Assembly (NCBI RefSeq): GCF_000472425.1
Contig: NZ_AXAI01000014.1
Location: 62,168 to 126,167 of the forward strand
Direction of reading: 5' to 3'
Length of the DNA stretch: 64,000 nt
DNA from: Bradyrhizobium sp. Tv2a-2
Lineage (GTDB): Bacteria; Pseudomonadota; Alphaproteobacteria; Rhizobiales; Xanthobacteraceae
How positions within the stretch are numbered: the stretch's first letter is position 1; each line of letters begins with the position of its first letter. A program made the translations under genes and the position numbers. Positions 1 through 9,036 of this stretch are shown here, piece by piece. The notes under the pieces are model-generated. The model ran no database searches and had not been told where the DNA came from. It saw nothing but the letters and a program-made list of their open reading frames with translations.

Positions 1-393
1 ATGATCTGCGAGCCGATGGTGGGATCGCCGCGTTCGTAGGACGTCTCCGCAACGATCTGCTGCCTGACGCCGCGCCAAGCCGCGGCCTTGGCGCTTGCCC
101 GCACCTGGCGCGCAACGCCGGCGATCAGCACGTTGACCTGGGATCTGGACCAGCTCGGCCGCGTCGGTGCGCCAGAGCCAAATCCTGCTGGAAACGATCC
201 GCGCGCCAGAACAAGTCCGGGACATCCGCCCGCTCCTGCTGCCGACACGGTTCATCCAGCGACACTTCTGCGCGCCGCCGCCGCGCCGTTCGTAAAGACT
301 GTCCTGCGCTGCGCTCAGGCCGCCACGCCACGACCGGCCTTCTCGCGCTTGAGCGGCGTTGCTATCGTACCGCAAATAAAAAGGACAAGAGCA
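1..393. other. No supported gene at left edge
   Basis: No reading frame here has family-like content that I can recognise. The plus frame of the downstream dehydrogenase stays open back to about position 88, but that extension is rich in R, A and P and resembles no domain. On the minus strand a frame ending at the left edge reads plausibly for about 50 codons, and an adjacent frame looks protein-like over about 125-331, so a decayed or frameshifted minus-strand gene is possible but not shown. Confidence 0.4.
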
Positions 394-1206
394 ATGCAGG
401 GACCCGAGGAGGATGCCGGCCTGGCCGGCAAGGTCGCGCTGATCAGTGGCGGTGGCGCGGCCGGCGACGGAATCGGCAATGGCCGGGCCGCGGCCATTCT
501 GCTCGCGCGCGCCGGCACAAAGGTGCTGGTGGCCGATCGCGAGCTGGCGCTGGCACAGCGCACCGTCGAGATGATCGTGGCCGAGGGCGGGACGGCCATC
601 GCCGCAAGCGGCGACGTCACCAATGAGGGCGACTGCAAAGCGCTGGTCGACACCTGCGTCGAGCGCTTCGGCCGGCTGGACTTTCTCGACAACAATGTCG
701 GCATCGGCAGCCGCGGCAGCGTGGTTGCGGAGAAGGCCGAGCAGTATCGCCGCGTCATGCAGGTCAATGTCGAGAGCATGTTCCTGCTCTCAAAATATGT
801 CATTCCAGCCATGATCAAGACCGCCGGCGGCGGTGCAATCGTCAACATCTCCTCGATCTCGGCGCTGCGGCCGCGCGGGCTTACCACCTACAGCACCTCC
901 AAGGCCGCCGTGATCGGGCTGACCCGTGCGATGGCCGTCGATCACGGGCGAGACAATATCCGCGTCAACTGCATCTGCCCGGGACCGATGTACACGCCGA
1001 TGGTCTACGCCCGCGGCATGAGCGAGGCAGCGCGCAGCCAACGGGCGAAAGCCTCGGTGCTCAAGCGCGAAGGCACCGGCTGGGATGTCGGCCACGCGGT
1101 GCGCTTCCTGCTCTCCGACCATGCCCGCTATATCACGGGCCAGGTGCTGGTGGTCGATGGCGGCGTCACGTTGCAGGCGCCGGAGCGGGAATCACAAGAA
1201 CACTGA
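394..1206 (+). CDS. SDR family NAD(P)-dependent oxidoreductase
   Basis: A classical short-chain dehydrogenase of 270 residues, probably cytosolic, oxidising or reducing an unknown alcohol/ketone. The glycine-rich nucleotide-binding stretch near the N terminus reads GGGAAGDGIG. The NNVG motif, the ISS serine and the catalytic pair in TYSTSK follow in the usual order, and the end is the typical GQVLVVDGG. The frame stays open further upstream, but the ATG at 394 sits after AAGGACAAGAG and gives the normal family length, so the longer form is rejected. It is followed after 22 bases by a carboxymuconolactone-decarboxylase-like gene and then by a second SDR, which suggests one short catabolic operon. 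The substrate cannot be told from sequence. Confidence 0.85.
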   Translation: MQGPEEDAGLAGKVALISGGGAAGDGIGNGRAAAILLARAGTKVLVADRELALAQRTVEMIVAEGGTAIAASGDVTNEGDCKALVDTCVERFGRLDFLDNNVGIGSRGSVVAEKAEQYRRVMQVNVESMFLLSKYVIPAMIKTAGGGAIVNISSISALRPRGLTTYSTSKAAVIGLTRAMAVDHGRDNIRVNCICPGPMYTPMVYARGMSEAARSQRAKASVLKREGTGWDVGHAVRFLLSDHARYITGQVLVVDGGVTLQAPERESQEH

Positions 1207-1228
1207 TCCAACCCAGAGAGGAAACTGC

Positions 1229-1783
1229 ATGGCCCGCCTGCCCTATCTCGAGGCCGACCAGGTCGCGCCCGAATATCGCGACATGCTCAGGCGCAACACC
1301 AATCTGCACAAGCTGCTGGTCAACTCGCCCGACATGGCGCGCGCCTTCAACGGCGTTGGCGGCTATATCCGCTTCAAGAGCAAGCTCAACCCGCGCCTGC
1401 GCGAGCTTGCGATCCTGCAGGTCGGCTGGCTGGAGCAGTCCGAATACGAATTCACCCATCATGTGAAGATCGGCAGGGAATTCGGCGTCACCGACGAAGA
1501 CATCGCGGGCTTGATCGCGGAGACCGAGGACAAGACCTCGAATCTCGAGCCGCTGGCAAAGACCATCCTGAAAGGCGCGCGCGAAATGGCGCGCGAGCTT
1601 GCGATGTCGGACGCAACCTTTGCCGAGATCAAGAGCCATCTCTCCGACGAGGAGATGGTCGACCTCGTGCTCACCATCGCCTTCTACTGCGCCGTGGTGC
1701 GCGTGCTCGCCACCATGAAAATGGACAACGAACCCTATTACAAAGAGGTGCTGGAACAGTACCCGATGCCGGGAGTGAAATGA
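1229..1783 (+). CDS. Carboxymuconolactone decarboxylase-like (AhpD fold) protein
   Basis: A 184-residue all-helical protein of the carboxymuconolactone decarboxylase superfamily. The core region LRELAILQVGWLEQSEYEFT followed by HH corresponds to the family signature. The CxxC redox pair of AhpD-type members is absent (SEYE at that place), so peroxidase-type disulfide chemistry is unlikely and a decarboxylase, lyase or binding role is more probable. The start at 1229 is preceded by AGAGAGGAA. It lies between two SDR genes, 22 bases after the first and one base before the second, so the three are almost certainly co-transcribed. Function beyond the family is not known. Confidence 0.8.
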   Translation: MARLPYLEADQVAPEYRDMLRRNTNLHKLLVNSPDMARAFNGVGGYIRFKSKLNPRLRELAILQVGWLEQSEYEFTHHVKIGREFGVTDEDIAGLIAETEDKTSNLEPLAKTILKGAREMARELAMSDATFAEIKSHLSDEEMVDLVLTIAFYCAVVRVLATMKMDNEPYYKEVLEQYPMPGVK

Positions 1784-1784
1784 C

Positions 1785-2585
1785 ATGCGCCTGAAGGATC
1801 GGACGGCAATCGTGGTCGGCGCCGGACAAAGCCCCGGCGAAGGCATGGGCAACGGCCGCGCCACCGCGCTCACATTTGCGCGCGAGGGCGCCAAGGTTCT
1901 CTGCGTCGATCACAACCTCGCCTCCGCCCAGGAAACCGTCGAGATGATCGCGGCGAAGGGCGGCACCGCCGCGCCCTTCAAGGCCGACGTCACCAAGACA
2001 GGCGAGCTCAAGGCGATGGCGGCGGATGCGGTCGCGCGCTGGGGCCGCATCGATATCCTGCACAACAATGTCGGCGTCAGCCTGTCCGGCGGCGATGCCG
2101 AACTGCTTCAGATCAGCGAAGAGGCATTCGACCGCTGCGTCGCGATCAATCTGCGGAGCTGCATTTTCGCGGCCAAGCATGTGATCCCGATCATGCGACA
2201 GCAGAGGAGCGGCGCCATCATCAACATCTCGTCGATGGCCGCGATCACGACCTACCCTTACGTCGCCTACAAGGCGACCAAGACCGCGATGATCGCCTTC
2301 ACCGAGCAGCTCGCCTACCAGAACGCCGACTACGGCATCCGCGCCAATGTCATCCTCCCCGGCCTGATGGACACGCCAATGGCGGTCGATACCCGCGCCC
2401 GCGAATTCGGCAAGAGCCGCGCCGAGGTCGCCGCCGAGCGCGACAGCAAGGTGCCGCTACGGAAGAAAATGGGCACGGCCTGGGACGTCGCCAATGCCGC
2501 GCTGTTTCTGGCGTCCGACGAGGCCGATTTCATCACCGGTGTGACACTGCCGGTCGATGGCGGGGCCAGCGTGCGGCGGGGTTAG
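1785..2585 (+). CDS. SDR family oxidoreductase
   Basis: A second classical SDR of 266 residues, clearly paralogous in layout to the one at 394. It has the variant N-terminal motif GAGQSPGEGMGNGRA, the NNVG motif, the ISS serine, the YKATK catalytic pair and the terminal GVTLPVDGG. The extended loop in the nucleotide-binding motif is shared with the first SDR, where other SDRs have TGxxxGIG. The start codon follows the upstream stop by one base, so translation is probably coupled. A rho-independent terminator just downstream closes this operon. Substrate unknown. Confidence 0.85.
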   Translation: MRLKDRTAIVVGAGQSPGEGMGNGRATALTFAREGAKVLCVDHNLASAQETVEMIAAKGGTAAPFKADVTKTGELKAMAADAVARWGRIDILHNNVGVSLSGGDAELLQISEEAFDRCVAINLRSCIFAAKHVIPIMRQQRSGAIINISSMAAITTYPYVAYKATKTAMIAFTEQLAYQNADYGIRANVILPGLMDTPMAVDTRAREFGKSRAEVAAERDSKVPLRKKMGTAWDVANAALFLASDEADFITGVTLPVDGGASVRRG

Positions 2586-2610
2586 GACCGGCGCTAACGC
2601 TTATGTGATC

Positions 2611-2631
2611 GGCTCCCTCTGGGGGCCTTTT
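2611..2631 (+). terminator. Rho-independent terminator of the SDR operon
   Basis: Stem GGCTCCC (2611-2617) pairs with GGGGGCC (2621-2627) with one G-T pair and a 3-base loop, followed by TTTT and a further T-rich stretch (TTGTTTTT). It lies 26 bases after the second SDR stop. Confidence 0.65.
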
Positions 2632-2755
2632 GCCTTGTTTTTCCTGCACTTTTTGGCGCCAGCCCGTCCATTACCCAAAGAGCGCGTGGCTGCAGCGGAA
2701 TAGAAGACGCACCTATGCGTCACACCCTCGCAATCGCCCGCAGGAGAAGTTCGAC

Positions 2756-3283
2756 ATGAGCCGACAGTGCGTTCGAAACGTCGTGGTCGCGGCGCGGCAC
2801 AGAATTCGTCTCCTCAAACCTGGCGTCGGTGCGGCCATGATCGGCCTGCGCTTTCTTTTTGCTTTGGCCATACCGCCACTTGCGTTCGCGCAAGAGCCGC
2901 ACCCGCCTGCGATGACGGCCGAAGAGAGCGCCTTCATGAAGGAGAACGACGCGGCGATGACCAAGATGATGAACGACATGGCGGCCAAGCCGTCCGGTGA
3001 CGTCGATCGCGATTTCGTGGCCATGATGACCCCGCATCACCAGGGCGCGATCGACATGGCGGTGATCGAGCTGCGCTACGGCAAGAACGAGCAGCTGCGC
3101 CGCATCGCGCAGGAGATCATTGTCGACCAGATGCAGGAGATCGCGACGATGAAGCTTGCAATCGGCGAGAAGGCCGACAGCACCACGCCCGCCCCGACCC
3201 AACCGGCGCCGGCGGCCCCAGCCGCAAGCGAACATCATCATGAGGGCATGCAGATGAACATGCCGATGGATATGAAGAAGTAG
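2756..3283 (+). CDS. DUF305 family exported protein
   Basis: A DUF305 (ferritin-like four-helix) protein of 175 residues. The family core FVAMMTPHHQGAIDMA is intact, with the two histidines expected to bind metal. A hydrophobic segment around residues 27-45 ending AFA looks like a signal sequence, so the mature protein is probably periplasmic. The C terminus is a His/Met-rich tail (EHHHEGMQMNMPMDMKK), which suggests copper or another soft metal. The ATG at 2756 has CAGGAGAAG seven bases upstream; an internal ATG at 2837 directly before the hydrophobic segment is an alternative. It precedes a secreted beta-propeller protein by nine bases. Confidence 0.8.
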   Translation: MSRQCVRNVVVAARHRIRLLKPGVGAAMIGLRFLFALAIPPLAFAQEPHPPAMTAEESAFMKENDAAMTKMMNDMAAKPSGDVDRDFVAMMTPHHQGAIDMAVIELRYGKNEQLRRIAQEIIVDQMQEIATMKLAIGEKADSTTPAPTQPAPAAPAASEHHHEGMQMNMPMDMKK

Positions 3284-3292
3284 GAGCCACAC

Positions 3293-4747
3293 ATGACGAT
3301 CTGGAAGAACGCCCTGCTTGCGGGCACCATGCTTGCGGCCGGCTTGCCTGCGTGGGCGGGCCAGGCGCCCGGCGCCTTGTCGGCAGCCGATATCCCCGTG
3401 AGCCATCACGACCGGGTCTATGCCGCCGAGCAATTCTCCAACACCGTTTCTGTGAGCGATCCCGTCGACAACAAGCTGCTCGGCGTGATCAGGCTTGGCG
3501 ATCCGACGCCTGCCAATCTCAGCCCGCTCTACAAGGGCCAGGTGCTCGTCCACGGCATGGGCTATTCGCCCGATCATCACACGCTGGCCGTGGTCTCGAT
3601 CGGGTCGAACTCCGTCACCTTCATCGATACCGCAACCAATGCGGTCAAGCACGTGACCTATGTCGGCCGTTCGCCGCACGAGGCATTCTATACGCAGAAC
3701 GGCAAGGAGGTCTGGGTCACCGTGCGCGGCGAGAACTATATCGCGGTGCTTGATGCCAAAACATTCGAGGAGAAGACCCGCATCACCACGCCCGCCGGTC
3801 CCGGCATGCAGATCTTCTCTCCAGACGGCAAATACGGGTATGTCTGCTCCTCCTTCAATCCGGAGACCGATGTCGTCGAGGTCGACAATCACAAGATCGT
3901 CGCCAAGGTGAAGCAGGAAAGCCCGTTCTGTCCGAATATCGCGGCGACGCCGGACGGGAGCCAGGTGTGGTTCACGCTGAAGGACACCGGCAAGACGCAG
4001 GTCTTCAATGCCAAGCCGCCGTTCAACGCGATCAAGACGCTGGACACCGGGCCGATCACCAACCACGTCAACTTCGCGCACACGCCGAAAGGCACCTTCG
4101 CCTATGTCACCATCGGTGGCCTGAACCAGGTCAAGGTGTTCCGCACCGACGATTTCTCGCAGGTGGCGACCATTGCGGTCGGCGCGCTGCCGCACGGCGT
4201 GTGGCCATCGGGCGACGGCACGCGCATCTATGTCGGGCTGGAGAATGCGGATGCGCTGGCCGCCATTGACACCGCGACCAACACGGTGATCGGCAATATC
4301 CCGATCGGCCAGGCACCGCAGGCGATCGCCTACGTCCCGAACGCCGCGCCCAATCCGGACGATCGCCAGAATCTGCAGCCGCTCGGCCTCGCCGGCCAGG
4401 TCGCCCACCTTTCGCTCGCGGCCAAGGACGGTGCAAAGGACACTCAAGCCCCGACCAGCGTTTCGCTGTTCGACCAGGGCCTGATCCAGGTGCTGGAAGC
4501 CTCCGTCACAGGGCTTACGCCCAAGGAAAAATACGTGCTGGCGTTATCAGAGCATGCGGACGGAAGCGGACAGCTGCAGCCGCTGGCCGCCTTCATGGCC
4601 AATCCGGCGGGTTCGGCGATCGTGAATGCCGTCGGACAAATCCGGCAGCTTGTCGATTCATCGGCGAAGACGGAGCAGCGTTATCTCGTCATCGCCCCCG
4701 GCGACATGACGACGCAAGGCCCACCCGTTCAAGTCGAAACGCAATGA
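3293..4747 (+). CDS. Secreted YVTN/cytochrome-D1-like beta-propeller protein
   Basis: A 484-residue protein with an N-terminal signal peptide (cleavage probably after AWA) and a repeated blade pattern typical of YVTN-family propellers: D-x-A-T-N-x-V at FIDTATNAV and AIDTATNTVIGNIPIG, with PDG/PNG turns. No CxxCH haem motif is visible. The last ~130 residues (from about position 355) are a separate region not explained by propeller blades. It is co-transcribed with the DUF305 gene and followed after 39 bases by an ECF sigma factor, so a periplasmic metal or redox stress role is possible. Catalytic function is not evident; a binding or sensor role is as likely. Confidence 0.75.
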   Translation: MTIWKNALLAGTMLAAGLPAWAGQAPGALSAADIPVSHHDRVYAAEQFSNTVSVSDPVDNKLLGVIRLGDPTPANLSPLYKGQVLVHGMGYSPDHHTLAVVSIGSNSVTFIDTATNAVKHVTYVGRSPHEAFYTQNGKEVWVTVRGENYIAVLDAKTFEEKTRITTPAGPGMQIFSPDGKYGYVCSSFNPETDVVEVDNHKIVAKVKQESPFCPNIAATPDGSQVWFTLKDTGKTQVFNAKPPFNAIKTLDTGPITNHVNFAHTPKGTFAYVTIGGLNQVKVFRTDDFSQVATIAVGALPHGVWPSGDGTRIYVGLENADALAAIDTATNTVIGNIPIGQAPQAIAYVPNAAPNPDDRQNLQPLGLAGQVAHLSLAAKDGAKDTQAPTSVSLFDQGLIQVLEASVTGLTPKEKYVLALSEHADGSGQLQPLAAFMANPAGSAIVNAVGQIRQLVDSSAKTEQRYLVIAPGDMTTQGPPVQVETQ

Positions 4748-4786
4748 AGTCTGAGCGGGTCGAATGAAAGGCGAGCGGAGCACACC

Positions 4787-5311
4787 ATGAAGGACATGCT
4801 GCACCAGGTCGAGCCGCTGATCCCTTCGCTCCGCCGCTATGCCCGTGCGCTGATGCGCGATCGTGCGAGCGCCGACGACCTGGTGCAGGATTGCCTCGAG
4901 CGCGCCGTCAGCCGCTGGTATCAGCGGCGCGACGGTGATGTCCGCGCCTGGCTGTTCACCATTCTGCACAACCTTGCGGTCAATCAATTCCGCCGCACGG
5001 CATCGCGCGGCCGCCATATCCCAATCGACGAGACCAACAAAGACAGTTTCGGCGAAGCGGCTTCACAAGAGCACAAGCTCATCTATCAGGACGTTCTCAC
5101 CAGGCTCGCGCGGCTGCCCGAGGATCAGCGGGCCGTGCTGCTGCTTATTGCGGTCGAGGATCTTTCCTACGCGGAGGCTGCAAACGTGCTCGGCATCCCG
5201 GTCGGCACGGTGATGTCGCGGCTGTCGCGGGCGCGCGAAAGGTTGCAACAGGAGATCGAAGGCGCTGCGACGGCGCCGGCCAACGTGGTGCCAATGCGGA
5301 GCGTGAAATGA
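4787..5311 (+). CDS. ECF RNA polymerase sigma factor
   Basis: A 174-residue sigma-70 family protein with only regions 2 and 4, as in ECF sigma factors. Region 2 includes ADDLVQDCLERA and the region 2.4-like AWLFTILHNLAVNQFRR. Region 4 contains the helix-turn-helix LSYAEAANVLGIPVGTVMSR. It overlaps the following anti-sigma gene by four bases (ATGA), the usual arrangement for such a pair. It lies 39 bases after the propeller gene, so DUF305, propeller, sigma and anti-sigma may form one unit. The inducing signal is unknown. Confidence 0.9.
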   Translation: MKDMLHQVEPLIPSLRRYARALMRDRASADDLVQDCLERAVSRWYQRRDGDVRAWLFTILHNLAVNQFRRTASRGRHIPIDETNKDSFGEAASQEHKLIYQDVLTRLARLPEDQRAVLLLIAVEDLSYAEAANVLGIPVGTVMSRLSRARERLQQEIEGAATAPANVVPMRSVK

Positions 5312-6081
5312 ACCACCGGCCGATCACGGAAGATGATCTCCACGCCTATGTGGACCAGGCACTCGAGCCGGAGCGGCGCAGAGAGGTCGCCACCTATCTG
5401 GACGATCATCCCGACGTAGCGAAACGCATCGGTGCGTTCTCCGGCCAGCGCGATCTGTTGCGCACGGTGCTGGCGCCGATCGCCGAGGAGCCGCTTCCGG
5501 CGGCGCTCAACCTGGCACGCATCATCGAAAGCCGCAGGCAACGTCCGTTCCGCCTCGGCTGGGCGGTTGCGGCGATGCTTCTTTTGGGTATTGGCGGCGC
5601 GGGCGGCTGGATAATGCGCAGTGAAATTCAGGCGTCGCCGAATGGATTGGTCGCGCTCGCGCAAGAAGCGACCAGTTCCTACTCCGTCTATGCGCCGGAC
5701 CACGAGCGGCCGGTCGAGATGCGCGCATCCGATACAGCCCAACTGGTGCAATGGGTCTCCAGCCGGCTGCATCACCCGGTCAAGGTGCCGAACCTGTCGC
5801 CTTCGGGCTATCGGCTGATGGGCGGGCGGCTGGTGGCGACCGCGCACGGCCCGGCGGCGATGTTCATGTTTGACGACGACCACGGCAGCCGCATTGTCGT
5901 GCTGACGCGTCCCATGAACGGCACGGATGAAAATGCCCCGATGACACCGCATGCGAAGGGCGATGTCGCGGGCTTTGCCTGGGCCGACGGCGGCATCGGC
6001 TACAGCCTGGTCGGCCAAGCCCCGCCGGACTCGCTGCGGCCGCTTGCGAACGAGGTGCGCAAGCAGGCCCGCACGATCTGA
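5308..6081 (+). CDS. Membrane anti-sigma factor
   Basis: A 257-residue protein with a cytoplasmic N-terminal domain (about 1-75, containing DLHAYVDQALEPERRREV, typical of anti-sigma factors of this type), one transmembrane segment (about 85-105, WAVAAMLLLGIGGAGGW) and a periplasmic C-terminal domain of about 150 residues. The zinc-binding HxxxCxxC motif of many anti-sigma factors is absent. Its start overlaps the end of the sigma gene. It should hold the ECF sigma factor inactive at the membrane until a periplasmic signal is sensed. Confidence 0.85.
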   Translation: MNHRPITEDDLHAYVDQALEPERRREVATYLDDHPDVAKRIGAFSGQRDLLRTVLAPIAEEPLPAALNLARIIESRRQRPFRLGWAVAAMLLLGIGGAGGWIMRSEIQASPNGLVALAQEATSSYSVYAPDHERPVEMRASDTAQLVQWVSSRLHHPVKVPNLSPSGYRLMGGRLVATAHGPAAMFMFDDDHGSRIVVLTRPMNGTDENAPMTPHAKGDVAGFAWADGGIGYSLVGQAPPDSLRPLANEVRKQARTI

Positions 6082-6097
6082 ATGCCGAATTTTTCGG

Positions 6098-6143
6098 GCA
6101 TGATCTTCTCGGAAAACCGCCGCACACTTTTCCGCATTATGCT
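6098..6143 (-). repeat. Dispersed palindromic repeat, type B, copy 1
   Basis: Reads on the minus strand as AGCATAATGCGGAAAAGTGT continuing into a second arm, GGTTTTCCGAGAAGATCATGC. The same element recurs at 59345-59390 on the plus strand with few differences. It ends directly at the stop codon of the permease gene and lies between convergent genes. Confidence 0.75.
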
Positions 6144-7625
6144 CTATGCCGCCAAGGCAACGCGGCTGTGACGTGCGCCGTAGCAGAAATAGATCGCAAG
6201 GCCGATCAGGAGCCAGACGGCGAGCCGCACCCAGGTATCGATCGGAAGGCCGAACATCAGGAAGACCGAGGTCAACGCCCCCATCGGGGCCACGAACCAG
6301 ATCGCCGGCGCCCTGAACGGGCGGTGCAGGCCCGGGTTGACGATGCGCAGCACCAGCGTGCCGATCGAGACCACCGTGAAGGCAAACAACGTCCCGATCG
6401 AGACGAGCTCTCCGACTAGCCCGATCGGCAACAACCCCGCCAGCACGGCGACCGCCGCGCCGGACACGATGGTCGAGACATATGGGGTGCGGAAGCGCGG
6501 ATGGATTTTCGCCGCGACTGGCGGCAACAAGCCGTCATGGGCCATGGCGCGGAAGATGCGGGGCTGCGCCAGCAGCATCACCAGGATGACCGAGGTGAGC
6601 CCAAACACGATGCCGAGCTTGATCAGCGGCGACAGCCAGCCGACGCCTGCGGCATCTATGCCGATGGCGATCGGGTCCGGCACGTTCAACCGGTCGAACG
6701 GCACAATCCCGGTCAGCACGAAGCCGACCGCGACATAGAGGACGGTGCAGATCACGAGCGAGCCGAGAATGCCGATCGGCATGTCGCGGCTCGGCACCTT
6801 GGCCTCCTGGGCCGCGGTCGAGACTGCGTCAAAGCCGATATAGGCGAAGAACACCACCGCGGCGCCGCGGATCACGCCCGACCAGCCATAGACGCCCTCG
6901 CCCGCGTTCGGCGGAATGAAATGGCCTTGCGGATTGGCATGGGTGACCCAGTTGGCGCTCGAGACGTGCGGCGCGGCAAACAGGATGAAGAGGAAGATCA
7001 CCACCAGCTTCACCGCCACGATGATGTTGTTGAAGCGCGCGGACTCCCTGATGCCGATCACCAGCAGCCAGGCGATGACGGCGACGATTGCGATCGCCGG
7101 CAGGTTGATGATGGCACCGGTCGAGGACCAGCTATGGCTGGTGGAATCATAGGCAAGCGGAGATGAGGCGAACTCGGGCGGGATGCTGATCCCGAGGTCG
7201 CGCACAAAACTGACGACGTAACCCGACCAGCCGATCGCGACCGCAATGGCGCCGACCGCATATTCCAGGATCAGGTCCCAGCCGATGATCCAGGCGACGA
7301 GTTCGCCGAGCGTTGCATAGGCGTAGGTATAGGCGCTGCCGCTGATCGGCACGGTCGAAGCCATTTCGGCATAGCAGAGGCCGGCAAAGGCGCAGGCGAC
7401 TGCGCCGAACAGAAAGGACAGCGTGACCGCAGGGCCGGCATTGGCGGCGGCCGCATGTCCCGTCAGAACGAAAATCCCGGCGCCGACGATGCCGCCGATC
7501 CCGAGCGCAACAAGGTGCAGCGCCGACAGGGTCCGCCGCAGGGGCCTGACCTCGCCACCGGCCTCGCCATGCGCGGCCTCCGCCGCCAAGGCATCGGTCG
7601 ATTTCCGTACCCAAATGTTTGCCAA
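6144..7625 (-). CDS. APC-family amino-acid permease
   Basis: An inner-membrane amino-acid/polyamine/organocation transporter with about 12 to 14 hydrophobic segments. The first helix carries GIGGIVGAGIF, the family consensus, and ISGSAYTYAYATLGE lies in the third helix region, as in cationic-amino-acid-transporter-like members. The chosen start is TTG at 7625, nine bases after a perfect GGAGG; a longer in-frame TTG at 7661 lacks such a site. The soluble N terminus (about 40 residues) precedes the first helix. It is alone on this strand. Substrate is not determined. Confidence 0.85.
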   Translation of the reverse strand: MANIWVRKSTDALAAEAAHGEAGGEVRPLRRTLSALHLVALGIGGIVGAGIFVLTGHAAAANAGPAVTLSFLFGAVACAFAGLCYAEMASTVPISGSAYTYAYATLGELVAWIIGWDLILEYAVGAIAVAIGWSGYVVSFVRDLGISIPPEFASSPLAYDSTSHSWSSTGAIINLPAIAIVAVIAWLLVIGIRESARFNNIIVAVKLVVIFLFILFAAPHVSSANWVTHANPQGHFIPPNAGEGVYGWSGVIRGAAVVFFAYIGFDAVSTAAQEAKVPSRDMPIGILGSLVICTVLYVAVGFVLTGIVPFDRLNVPDPIAIGIDAAGVGWLSPLIKLGIVFGLTSVILVMLLAQPRIFRAMAHDGLLPPVAAKIHPRFRTPYVSTIVSGAAVAVLAGLLPIGLVGELVSIGTLFAFTVVSIGTLVLRIVNPGLHRPFRAPAIWFVAPMGALTSVFLMFGLPIDTWVRLAVWLLIGLAIYFCYGARHSRVALAA

Positions 7626-7695
7626 CCGGCATAACCTCCGAAGAGCCACCCCGACCTGCAAAAAGTGCCGGCGCGAGCTCCCTGCCGCAAGGTTA

Positions 7696-9036
7696 CTAGT
7701 GGGTTATCCGCCAAATCGTTCCGTTGCCATCCTCGGAAATCAACAGCGCCCCGTCATGCGCCACGGCAACGCCGACCGGACGGCCCCAGACCTCGCTGTC
7801 ATTGACGACAAAGCCGGTAACAAAATCCTCGTATTCGCCGGTCGGCAAACCATCCTTCATCCTGATACGGATGATCTTGTAGCCGGTGCGCTTCGACCTG
7901 TTCCACGAACCATGCTCCGCGGCAAAGGCATCACCGCGATAGTCCGCGGGAAAGTTGCTGCCCTCGTAGAACGCGAGCCCGAGCGAAGCCGAATGCGCCT
8001 CGATCAGCACGTCGGGGGGCGTGACCTTGTCCTTCAGGTCGGGCCGCTGCCGGGCATGATGCGGGTCCTCATGGCTACCGATGTAATACCAGGGCCAGCC
8101 GTAAGTGGCGCCCTCGCTCACGCGCGTGACGTAATCCGGTACGAGATCGTCGCCCAGCCCGTCGCGCTCGTTGGTAGAGCACCAGGCCACGCCTGTCGCC
8201 GGCTGGATGGCCAGCCCAACACAGTTGCGGATTCCAGTGGCGAACAGCTTCTTGTTCTTGCCCTGGGGATCGAACGCCAGCACGGCGGCGCGGTCGGTCT
8301 CCTCGCCCCAGATCGCGCCGAGCGGATGGCCGGCGATCCATTTCTCCAGCCCGCCGGGCGGATCGCCCATCCCCTCGGCATCATTGCTGGCCGAGCCGAC
8401 CGAGACCAGCATGCGCGCATCATCGGGGGTGAAGACGATGTCGCGGGTCGAATGCCCGGTGCCGCGCGGCAGGCTCGGCACCACGATCTCGGATGCACCC
8501 GCCGCCTTGAGGTCTCCCGAATGATAGGGAAAGCGCACGACGCTGTCGGCGTTGGCGATATAGATCCAGCGCGGATCAGTGCCGTTGGGATAAAACGCAA
8601 TGCCGAAGGGCCGGTTGAGACCGCTGGCAAAAACCACGTTTTCGACCGGCTGTGTGGCGCCGTCGGCGGCGCGCAGGACGCGGATGCGGTTCGCATGGGT
8701 TTCCGCGACAAAGATGTCGCCGTTCGGCGCGACGCGGATGATGCGCGGCCCGCTCAGGCCCGTCGCGAACGGACTGATAGTGAAGCCCGGCGGGACCTGC
8801 GGCGCTGCGCCGGCCGGCTTGGCGACGACGCGCGAAAAATTCGCCACCGAGTGCGTGGCGCCGGGAGCAGGCAGATCCTGCGGCCTGATCAGCCTGATGG
8901 TGCCGGGCTTGTCGACCTCCCAGCTGCCGAAGGCATCCTTGCCCGCGAGTCTGGCAGGTTCGGCCCAGGCTGTGGCGAGAACGATCGTCGACGTAAGGGA
9001 CGCAAGCATCGCGATCACAAGTGAGGGCTTCGCCAT
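7696..9036 (-). CDS. PQQ-type sugar/sorbosone dehydrogenase-like exported protein
   Basis: A 446-residue protein with an N-terminal signal sequence (cleavage near AWA) and a six-bladed propeller of the glucose/sorbosone dehydrogenase family. Typical features are GFTISPFATGLSGPR at the start of the propeller, GLNRPFGIAFYPNG, the RNCVGLAIQP segment and the AEHGSWNRSKRTGYKI segment near the C terminus. Such proteins act in the periplasm and often use PQQ, but many members have no proven activity. It stands alone, divergent from the urate hydroxylase gene across a 366-base gap. Confidence 0.85.
   Translation of the reverse strand: MAKPSLVIAMLASLTSTIVLATAWAEPARLAGKDAFGSWEVDKPGTIRLIRPQDLPAPGATHSVANFSRVVAKPAGAAPQVPPGFTISPFATGLSGPRIIRVAPNGDIFVAETHANRIRVLRAADGATQPVENVVFASGLNRPFGIAFYPNGTDPRWIYIANADSVVRFPYHSGDLKAAGASEIVVPSLPRGTGHSTRDIVFTPDDARMLVSVGSASNDAEGMGDPPGGLEKWIAGHPLGAIWGEETDRAAVLAFDPQGKNKKLFATGIRNCVGLAIQPATGVAWCSTNERDGLGDDLVPDYVTRVSEGATYGWPWYYIGSHEDPHHARQRPDLKDKVTPPDVLIEAHSASLGLAFYEGSNFPADYRGDAFAAEHGSWNRSKRTGYKIIRIRMKDGLPTGEYEDFVTGFVVNDSEVWGRPVGVAVAHDGALLISEDGNGTIWRITH

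Noticed and set aside
1..331. Minus-strand gene running off the left edge
   Set aside because: Two adjacent frames each look plausible only in part and neither shows a recognisable domain; not enough to call a gene or pseudogene.
2720..4447. Long minus-strand open frame opposite the DUF305 and beta-propeller genes
   Set aside because: Arg/His/Asp-rich translation with no domain; it mirrors codon usage of the plus-strand genes, a normal effect of high GC content.
7423..9024. Plus-strand 533-codon frame opposite the sorbosone-dehydrogenase-like gene
   Set aside because: No family features; the minus-strand gene is clear across the same region.
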